From Pontiella sp. (GTDB lineage Bacteria; Verrucomicrobiota; Kiritimatiellia; Kiritimatiellales; Pontiellaceae), in contig JAOZSZ010000002.1 of NCBI GenBank assembly GCA_029939385.1, positions 1 to 26,384 on the forward strand: DNA of 26,384 bases. Direction: 5' to 3'. The stretch's first letter is position 1. Each line of letters begins with the position of its first letter. The notes beneath the pieces were generated by a model. The model did not search any database, had not been told where the DNA came from, and was given only the letters and a program-made list of their open reading frames with translations. The position numbers were made by a program, and so were the translations under genes. This document shows positions 20,181-26,384 of this stretch, piece by piece.

Positions 20181-21542
20181 ATGGGTGAATTATTTGGAAC
20201 AGATGGGGTTCGCGGGATGGCGAATGAGGGAAGTATGACCGTAGAAATGGTGTTGCAGATTGGGCGAGCTACGGCGTATGCCTGCAAAGAACATCATTCA
20301 GAAAAGGGAATCCGGCCTCGTATTATTATTGGAAAAGATACCCGATTAAGCGGTTATATGCTCGAAAATGCACTAACGGCAGGCATCACTTCGATGGGTG
20401 TGGATGTCCTTTTGCTGGGTCCGGTCCCCACTCCTGCCGTGGCCTTTATTACCCAGAGCATGCGCGCCGACGCAGGCATCGTGATTTCAGCATCGCACAA
20501 TCCTTATTTTGATAATGGGATCAAGATTTTTTCAAGAACGGGCTATAAGCTTCCCGATGAAATGGAGGCTGAAATTGAAAATCTTGTGCTGACGGGACGG
20601 ATTAATAATATTCGGCCGGTGGCACAAGAGGTGGGCAAAGCCAAGCGCATCGATGATGCGATGGGGCGTTATATTGAATTCTGTAAAAATACATTTCCGG
20701 ACGGGATGACACTCGACGGTATGAAGGTGGTTCTTGATTGCTCCAATGGGGCGACCTACAAATGTGCGCCCCTCATTTTTTCTGAGCTAGGTGCTGACGT
20801 AACCACGATTCATGCAAAGCCTAATGGTACGAATATTAATGATCGTTGCGGCTCGCAACACACACAGGACTTGCGCACTAAAGTGAAGGGGCTAGACGCT
20901 AATGTAGGCTTGGCTTTCGATGGGGATGGAGATCGCTTAATTGTTGTCGATGAAAAGGGGAACGAGTTGACAGGGGATCAGATTATCGCCATCTGCACCA
21001 AGTACTATAAAGATAAAGGCTTGTTAAAAAATAATTTAGTGGTGGGAACGGTGATGAGTAACATCGGTTTCCATATTGCGCTTAAAGAGTTAGGCATTAA
21101 AACTGAGGTTTCTGATGTTGGCGACCGTTGTGTGTTGGAGCTGATGCAGAAGCATGATGCCGTGCTGGGCGGAGAGGATTCGGGGCATATTATTTTCCAT
21201 AATCATCATACAACCGGCGATGGCATTGTCTCGGCCCTTCAGTTGCTGGCGATTATGCGGGAAACCGGAACGCCGCTCTCTGATTTGGCCCAAGTGATGA
21301 AAGTATTTCCTCAAGTTTTGATTAATGTGGAGGTCTCGGAAAAACCGAATATTTCTGAAATTGAAAAATTGAAGGAAGCAATCATTACCGCCGAAGCTGA
21401 ACTAGGAAGTAAAGGGCGTGTGCTCATTCGCTACTCGGGAACTCAGCCCATGTGCCGTGTAATGGTTGAGGGCCCCACTCCTGAGCAAACTACAGAAATC
21501 GCCGAACGACTTGTTGCGGTTGTTAAAGAGACCATCGGCTAA
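20181..21542 (+). CDS. glmM: Phosphoglucosamine mutase
   Basis: Interconverts glucosamine-6-phosphate and glucosamine-1-phosphate on the way to UDP-GlcNAc for peptidoglycan and lipopolysaccharide. The start MGELFGTDGVRGMAN is the classic GlmM N-terminus; the TTG at 20166 is rejected because it overlaps the GGAG ribosome site at 20168. The phosphoserine loop is SASHNP with S105, the Mg-binding loop is DGDGDR (D247, D249, D251), and the phosphate-binding C-terminal loop reads RYSGTQP, with Gln where many GlmM proteins have Glu. It has 453 residues, normal for the family. Close linkage to the beta-helix gene suggests joint expression. Confidence 0.93.
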   Translation: MGELFGTDGVRGMANEGSMTVEMVLQIGRATAYACKEHHSEKGIRPRIIIGKDTRLSGYMLENALTAGITSMGVDVLLLGPVPTPAVAFITQSMRADAGIVISASHNPYFDNGIKIFSRTGYKLPDEMEAEIENLVLTGRINNIRPVAQEVGKAKRIDDAMGRYIEFCKNTFPDGMTLDGMKVVLDCSNGATYKCAPLIFSELGADVTTIHAKPNGTNINDRCGSQHTQDLRTKVKGLDANVGLAFDGDGDRLIVVDEKGNELTGDQIIAICTKYYKDKGLLKNNLVVGTVMSNIGFHIALKELGIKTEVSDVGDRCVLELMQKHDAVLGGEDSGHIIFHNHHTTGDGIVSALQLLAIMRETGTPLSDLAQVMKVFPQVLINVEVSEKPNISEIEKLKEAIITAEAELGSKGRVLIRYSGTQPMCRVMVEGPTPEQTTEIAERLVAVVKETIG

Positions 21543-21611
21543 AATCCCACCCCGATTGAATTTGTGCTTCAGGAGTTATTTTAGGAAAAATATTAAAAAT
21601 TTGGAATTACT

Positions 21612-22280
21612 ATGGAAACCATTCTTCAAGCTGAAAACATTGAACGCTGTTATACCATCGGAAAAACAACCTTGAATGTTTTGAAAGGGGTTTCACTCGA
21701 AATAAAAGCAGGGGAAACCGTTGCGATTATGGGGGAGAGTGGGTCGGGAAAAAGTACCTTATTGCATGTGCTTGGCGGATTGGATACGCCAAAGGCTGGA
21801 AGCGTCCACTTTATGGGGAAAAGTGTTTATGGCATGTCCGCTGCGCGGCGAGCACGCTTCCGGGCTCAAAATACGGGTTTTGTTTTTCAGTCATTCCACC
21901 TTTTACCGGAATTAGACATTCTTGAAAATGTAGCACTCCCGGCTATGACACAACGTTCAACTGGAAATGCAAAGGAACGTGCCGCAGAACTTTTAAAAGA
22001 AGTTGGATTAGGCGAACGCATTGGCCATCGCCCTCAAGAGCTCTCGGGAGGCGAACAACAACGAGTCGCCCTGGCTCGGGCGCTCATGAATGAACCCGAC
22101 CTTATTTTTGCCGATGAGCCAACCGGAAATCTAGACTCAAAAACCGGGGATAAAGTTTTGCATTATTTGTTTCAACTGGCTGTAGGGAGAGGGCATACTC
22201 TTGTGCTTGTTACCCATAATGAGACCGTAGCTGCGCGGTGTTCGCGCCAACTTCTTCTGAAGGATGGACTTTTAATTTAA
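21612..22280 (+). CDS. LolD/MacB-type ABC transporter ATPase
   Basis: ATP-binding subunit of the LolD/MacB/FtsE branch of ABC transporters. In LolCDE this subunit powers extraction of lipoproteins from the inner membrane. Walker A GESGSGKS is at 41-48, the Q-loop at [17 protein letters not shown], the ABC signature LSGGEQ at 144-149 and Walker B LIFADEP with D168/E169; the H-loop is VTHNE. The length of 222 residues is typical. No LolC/LolE-like permease is next to it, since it sits between glmM and ilvE, so the exact partner is uncertain and FtsE or a MacB-type exporter cannot be excluded. Confidence 0.8.
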   Translation: METILQAENIERCYTIGKTTLNVLKGVSLEIKAGETVAIMGESGSGKSTLLHVLGGLDTPKAGSVHFMGKSVYGMSAARRARFRAQNTGFVFQSFHLLPELDILENVALPAMTQRSTGNAKERAAELLKEVGLGERIGHRPQELSGGEQQRVALARALMNEPDLIFADEPTGNLDSKTGDKVLHYLFQLAVGRGHTLVLVTHNETVAARCSRQLLLKDGLLI

Positions 22281-22294
22281 TTGAGGACGAATAG

Positions 22295-23164
22295 ATGAAA
22301 ATTTTTTTAAGCGACAAACTGGTTGATGAAAAAGATGCCACGGTATCTGTGTTTGATCATGGATTACTCTATGGAGATGGGATTTTTGAAGGCATTCGTG
22401 CATATAATAGCCGTGTATTCCTTTTGGATGAGCATATTGATCGTCTTTACGATTCGGCTAAAGCCATTGCTCTCGAAATCCCCATGAGTAAACAAGAAAT
22501 GTCAGAAGCCGTCGTTAACACGTGCAAGGCAAATCATATTTCAGATGGCTATATTCGGTTGATTGTAACGCGCGGGAAAGGGACGCTGGGGTTAAATCCT
22601 TTTCTCTGCGAAAAGGCGATGGTCATCATTATTGCAGCTAAAATTCAGCTCTATCCAAAATCGTTCTACGAAACTGGACTTAAAATTGTGACCGTGGGAA
22701 CGATACGAAACCATTCAGAAGCAATTAATCCACGTATTAAAAGCCTCAATTATCTAAACAACATTATGGCAAAAATCGAGGCTATTAACTCCGGTTGCGA
22801 AGAGTGCTTAATGCTCAATTCGCAGGGTCAAGTGGCCGAGGCTTCAGGCGACAATATCTTCGTGATTAAAAAGGGTGTAATCACTACACCACCAAGCTGG
22901 TGCGGTGCGCTAGAAGGACTGACTCGCAACAAGGTCATGGAACTTGCTCGGGAAAAAGGATACGAAGTTCGCGAAGATGTATTGGCGCGTTACGATCTCT
23001 ATGTGGCGGATGAAGTATTTCTGACGGGAACCGCCGCTGAAATTATTTCGGTAATCGATATCGATAAACGTCAAATCGGAACTGGAAAACCCGGAAAAGT
23101 GACCGCTGAACTTAGCGCTCTCTATACGGAATGCGTTCGTTCGGAAGGGACTCCGATTTCTTAA
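22295..23164 (+). CDS. ilvE: Branched-chain amino acid aminotransferase
   Basis: Fold-type IV PLP enzyme that transaminates leucine, isoleucine and valine with 2-oxoglutarate. The N-terminus has FDHGLLYGDGIFEGIRAY (20-37), the PLP-binding lysine is K149 in PRIKSLNYLNN, and EASGDNIFV and FLTGTAAEI are typical of the family. The 289 residues fit the short bacterial IlvE group. D-amino acid aminotransferase and aminodeoxychorismate lyase share the fold, but IRAY and the GTAAEI segment favour IlvE. It starts 14 bp after the ABC ATPase gene, with GAGGA upstream of the ATG, so it may be co-transcribed with it. Confidence 0.85.
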   Translation: MKIFLSDKLVDEKDATVSVFDHGLLYGDGIFEGIRAYNSRVFLLDEHIDRLYDSAKAIALEIPMSKQEMSEAVVNTCKANHISDGYIRLIVTRGKGTLGLNPFLCEKAMVIIIAAKIQLYPKSFYETGLKIVTVGTIRNHSEAINPRIKSLNYLNNIMAKIEAINSGCEECLMLNSQGQVAEASGDNIFVIKKGVITTPPSWCGALEGLTRNKVMELAREKGYEVREDVLARYDLYVADEVFLTGTAAEIISVIDIDKRQIGTGKPGKVTAELSALYTECVRSEGTPIS

Positions 23165-23264
23165 GCCCACTTTATGCCTACAGTTGCATAGTAAAAAGAT
23201 TGTACAGAGTAATATCCCAACGAACTACTTTTTCCGTTGTCGGATACTTAAACGGGAATGGGCC

Positions 23265-23792
23265 ATGAAATGTGAAAGTTGCCAAAAAGAAGAAGCAACC
23301 ATTCATCTAACTCAAGTGATTGATGGTACGGTGAAAAAACTTAATTTGTGTCAAGTTTGCGCCCAAAAAAATGGGATTGACCTCAATTCACCGATTTCAA
23401 TTACGGATGTGTTGCTGGGTCTCGGAGCTCAAATGCAATCAACATCGCCTTCTGCAACGGAGTTTGATCTCTCATGTAGCCGTTGTCAAATGACACGTAC
23501 TGAGTTCAAAAAACGGGCGCGACTCGGTTGTCCTGAATGCTATAATGCTTTTATGGGCGAACTCAGTTCTTTAACCAAGGCCATGCACCATAGCGGACAA
23601 CATATGGGCAAAATTCCTGCGCGCCAAGGCAATAAAACACGCATCACCGCTCAGATCGCCGCACTACAAAAAGAGCTTAAAGCGTCCATTATTAAAGAGC
23701 AGTACGAAGTGGCCGCTAACTTGCGAGACAAAATCAAGGCGCTAAAGGAAAGTGTCCAATCTCTTGAAAATGGAGAATCTAATGACACTTGA
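23265..23792 (+). CDS. mcsA: McsA, activator of protein arginine kinase
   Basis: Zinc-finger adaptor that activates the McsB protein arginine kinase and works with ClpC. The 175-residue protein has four CxxC pairs (C3/C6, C29/C32, C71/C74, C89/C92) in two zinc-binding groups, and a C-terminal UVR domain at about 129-162 (ITAQIAALQKELKASIIKEQ onward). The open frame extends to 23184, but the homologous start is MKCESCQKEE at 23265, preceded by a GGGAATGG purine stretch. It overlaps mcsB by 11 bp. Upstream spacer 23165-23264 is the likely promoter region, with only weak -35/-10-like sequences; no CtsR gene precedes it. Confidence 0.88.
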   Translation: MKCESCQKEEATIHLTQVIDGTVKKLNLCQVCAQKNGIDLNSPISITDVLLGLGAQMQSTSPSATEFDLSCSRCQMTRTEFKKRARLGCPECYNAFMGELSSLTKAMHHSGQHMGKIPARQGNKTRITAQIAALQKELKASIIKEQYEVAANLRDKIKALKESVQSLENGESNDT

Positions 23793-24846
23793 TGATATGG
23801 TAGGACGGCACGGGAGCTGGCTCGAGGCAGGGACCAATGAAGGCCCGGTCATTAGCAGCCGAATCCGACTTGCACGTAATATTGAAGAGTACTCTTTTTC
23901 GGACTGGGCAAGTGAAGATGATAAATTGCTTATCTGGGAGCGAGCCAGTTCTGTCTTTGAATCCATGGAGGATTCTTTTATTTGTTGGGGTATGGGAGAA
24001 ACCTCCTCACTCGATAAAGAGATTCTGTTTGAACGCCATTTGATTAGCCAAGAATTAGCGATAAAAGAAAAGGGGTGTGGAGTTTTTGTTTCTCCGAATG
24101 AGTGTCTCTCCATCATGATTAACGAGGAAGACCATATACGCATTCAATCCTTGCAACCGGGTCTTAATCTGAAAGCGGCATGGCTTGCTGCAGATCAAAT
24201 GGATGACCAATTAGAGTCTGAACTTACCTATGCATTCTCTCCAAAGCTTGGCTATTTAACGTCGTGTCCATCGAATGTCGGAACAGGAATGCGTGCATCG
24301 GTAATGTTGCACCTTCCTGGCCTAGTACTCATGGAGGAAATGGATCCCATTATTAATGGGATTTCAAAAATTGGTTTAGCCGTTCGAGGTATGTGGGGAG
24401 AGGGAACTGAAGCGGCGGGAAATATGTTTCAGATCTCTAATCAAATTACGTTGGGTCGGCGCGAGGATGAGATTATTGACCACCTTGAACAAATTGTTCT
24501 TGAACTTATTGAGCATGAAAACAATGCCCGCATTCGACTCATGAATGATCGAGCCCTGGTGATTGAAGATCACGTAGCTCGTGCTTTTGGCGTTCTCTCT
24601 AATGCGAGAATGGTGACCAGTAGTGAAGCACTAAATTTACTCTCAACCTTGCGGCTTGGACTCGATCTCGACATGATTAACCAGTTTTCTCGTAAGGAAA
24701 TTGATACGTTATTTATTGCGATCCAGCCGGCTCATTTACAAAAATTAGAGAACAAAGATCTCAAGCCCGAGGAACGTGATATTGTGCGAGCTGAGATGTT
24801 ACGTAACTTTATGGACCATGCTACCGAGAATGACGGCTCAGATTAA
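23782..24846 (+). CDS. mcsB: McsB protein arginine kinase
   Basis: Phosphorylates arginine side chains of proteins, marking them for ClpCP degradation in Gram-positive models. It has the phosphagen-kinase fold: SSRIRLARN at 25-33 (ATP phosphate binding), NEEDHIRIQ at 114-122, and the active-site loop TSCPSNVGTGMRASVMLHLP with C162. Near the C-terminus RDIVRA (332-337) matches the RDxxRA phosphoarginine-binding motif described for B. subtilis McsB, so allosteric control appears conserved. The 354-residue length is normal. The ATG at 23782 is chosen because GGAG ends six bases upstream; in-frame GTG 23752 and ATG 23770 are less well placed. Clearly part of the mcsA-mcsB-clpC operon. Confidence 0.92.
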   Translation: MTLDDMVGRHGSWLEAGTNEGPVISSRIRLARNIEEYSFSDWASEDDKLLIWERASSVFESMEDSFICWGMGETSSLDKEILFERHLISQELAIKEKGCGVFVSPNECLSIMINEEDHIRIQSLQPGLNLKAAWLAADQMDDQLESELTYAFSPKLGYLTSCPSNVGTGMRASVMLHLPGLVLMEEMDPIINGISKIGLAVRGMWGEGTEAAGNMFQISNQITLGRREDEIIDHLEQIVLELIEHENNARIRLMNDRALVIEDHVARAFGVLSNARMVTSSEALNLLSTLRLGLDLDMINQFSRKEIDTLFIAIQPAHLQKLENKDLKPEERDIVRAEMLRNFMDHATENDGSD

Positions 24847-24858
24847 TTAGGATTTATT

Positions 24859-26384
24859 ATGGATAATTTTACACCACGGGCACAACAAGTACTTCAATTA
24901 GCACGTAAGGAAGCGGACCGTTTCAATCATGGTTATATTGGAACCGAACATATCCTGCTCGGTCTGATTGCCCTAGGTCACGGGGTTGCGGTTAATGCAC
25001 TTCAATCATTAGGAATTGATCTTGCATCCGTTCGGATGGAAGTAGAGAAGGCGGTAGGTACGGGTCCTGAAACCAAAACAATTGGCAATATTCCTTTCAC
25101 ACCTCGCGCAAAGAAAGTGTTGGCACTTTCGGCGAGTGAGGCACGCGGACTGGGACATAGTTATGTCGGCACCGAACATATTTTGCTCGGGTTACTTAGA
25201 GAAGGGGAGGGTATTGCCGCGCGTGTACTTGAAAATCTTGGCGTTGATCTCGATGAGGCTCGTTATGAAATCATGAAAACCCTCGATCCCAATTATGATC
25301 CTTCTGCTGAAGGTGAATACGAAGAGGAAGAGGGACCAGGGGCTCCTTCCATGGGCCTTCCTCCACAACGGGGCAAAAATAAATCGAAAACACCCGCACT
25401 CAATACGTTTGGGCGCGACCTCACCCAATTAGCTAAAAAGGGTGAGCTTGACCCCGTCATTGGGCGGAAGGATGAGATTGAACGTGTTATTCAAATCCTT
25501 TGCCGCCGAACAAAAAATAACCCCGTTCTTCTCGGTGAGGCCGGTGTTGGAAAGACGGCGATCGCGGAAGGACTTGCTCAAATTATTAACGATAGTGCCG
25601 TGCCGGATTTACTTATTGATAAAAAAGTAATCACGCTTGATCTTGCATTAATGGTGGCCGGCACCAAGTACCGCGGCCAGTTCGAGGAGCGGATTAAGGC
25701 GGTGATGGATGAGATCCGAAAAGAAAAAAATGTTCTTCTATTCCTTGATGAACTACACACGATCGTAGGTGCGGGGTCGGCGGAAGGCACCATGGACGCG
25801 GCAAACATTATTAAGCCTGCGTTATCCCGCGGCGAACTCCAGTGCATTGGCGCAACCACGCTTAAGGAATATCGAAAGTATATTGAAAAGGATGCGGCTC
25901 TCGAACGACGTTTCCAAACGGTTCATGTGAATGAACCATCGGTTGAAGATGCGGTTGAAATCATGCGAGGGCTTCGCGGAAAATATGAGGAACACCACCA
26001 CGCCCAGTTTACCGATGAGGCACTCAAGGCGGCGGTTGAATATTCCGCGCGCTACCTCCCCGACCGATTCCTGCCCGACAAAGCGATCGACCTGATTGAT
26101 GAAGCTGGAGCGCGGGCTCGTATTGGAAGCATGAGCCGTCCTCCAGAGCTCAAAAAGCTTGAAGAAAACATCCAGTCATTTGAAAAGAAAAAGAATGATG
26201 CTATTCATAAACAAAACTTTGAAGATGCGGCTAAATATCGAGATCAAGAACGTCAGACCAAGGAAAATCTGGATGCGCTACTCGATGAATGGCGCAAGAA
26301 ACGCGATGAAAATGTCACGGTCGTAACCGACGAAGATATCATGGTTATCGTTTCCAAGTGGACAGGAATCCCATTAATGAAAAT
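24859..26384 (+). CDS. clpC: ClpC-type AAA+ unfoldase, 3' end beyond window
   Basis: Hsp100 unfoldase that feeds substrates to ClpP. The first 508 codons are present. The N-terminal domain has two Clp repeats (from RAQQVLQLARKEADRFNHGY and RAKKVLALSASEARGLGHSY, both with GTEHILLGL). After an acidic linker (EGEYEEEEGPG) comes AAA-1 with Walker A GEAGVGKT (226-233), Walker B FLDE (D297, E298) and the pore loop KYRGQFEER. A UVR-type coiled segment at about 433-470 (KLEENIQSFEKKKNDAIHKQ onward) marks ClpC rather than ClpA or ClpB. The ATG is preceded by AGGA and lies 12 bp after mcsB. AAA-2 and the ClpP-binding loop lie outside the window. Confidence 0.93.
   Translation, partial: MDNFTPRAQQVLQLARKEADRFNHGYIGTEHILLGLIALGHGVAVNALQSLGIDLASVRMEVEKAVGTGPETKTIGNIPFTPRAKKVLALSASEARGLGHSYVGTEHILLGLLREGEGIAARVLENLGVDLDEARYEIMKTLDPNYDPSAEGEYEEEEGPGAPSMGLPPQRGKNKSKTPALNTFGRDLTQLAKKGELDPVIGRKDEIERVIQILCRRTKNNPVLLGEAGVGKTAIAEGLAQIINDSAVPDLLIDKKVITLDLALMVAGTKYRGQFEERIKAVMDEIRKEKNVLLFLDELHTIVGAGSAEGTMDAANIIKPALSRGELQCIGATTLKEYRKYIEKDAALERRFQTVHVNEPSVEDAVEIMRGLRGKYEEHHHAQFTDEALKAAVEYSARYLPDRFLPDKAIDLIDEAGARARIGSMSRPPELKKLEENIQSFEKKKNDAIHKQNFEDAAKYRDQERQTKENLDALLDEWRKKRDENVTVVTDEDIMVIVSKWTGIPLMK

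Overview
The window looks like a chromosomal segment from an anaerobic, carbohydrate-degrading bacterium of the PVC superphylum, most likely Kiritimatiellota-like. This placement is an inference: Gram-negative-type genes (lolD-like ATPase, hemW, 101-residue uS14, type II citrate synthase, Sec and Tat-like export signals) sit beside a sugar locus of PVC/Bacteroidetes flavour and an mcsA-mcsB-clpC group. No rRNA, tRNA, CRISPR array, transposase or phage gene was seen, and there is no gene-free gap above about 230 bp.

Layout. (1) 2-5952, housekeeping: the 3' part of a GH4 alpha-galactosidase; tlyA (minus strand); hemW; rpmB with an intrinsic terminator; rpsN (minus) with its own terminator; gltA followed by a small TPR protein. 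(2) 6002-18809, a sugar catabolic locus: an AraC-type regulator (minus) diverges from eight plus-strand genes that abut, overlap or are separated by at most 58 bp. They encode a ROK-like kinase, a PIG-L deacetylase, NagB, a sodium/solute symporter, a GH109 alpha-N-acetylgalactosaminidase, a LacZ-type GH2 beta-galactosidase, a NahK-like N-acetylhexosamine 1-kinase and a WbpP/GalE-like 4-epimerase. (3) 19009-23164: a left-handed beta-helix protein resembling the acetyltransferase half of GlmU, glmM, a LolD-like ABC ATPase and ilvE. (4) 23265 to the window end: mcsA, mcsB and the first 508 codons of clpC, a protein-arginine-phosphorylation quality-control operon.

Working model for the sugar locus (inference from families): exported GH109 and GH2 trim alpha-GalNAc and beta-Gal from a host or algal glycan, and the symporter imports a product. 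NahK plus the epimerase would route GalNAc through sugar-1-phosphate and UDP-sugar forms, while the ROK kinase, PIG-L deacetylase and NagB would run GlcNAc to GlcN-6-P to fructose-6-P. No NagA and no uridylyltransferase is present. The PIG-L protein is therefore a candidate NagA replacement, and this is the most interesting biochemical proposal in the window. The locus is visibly richer in GC than its flanks.
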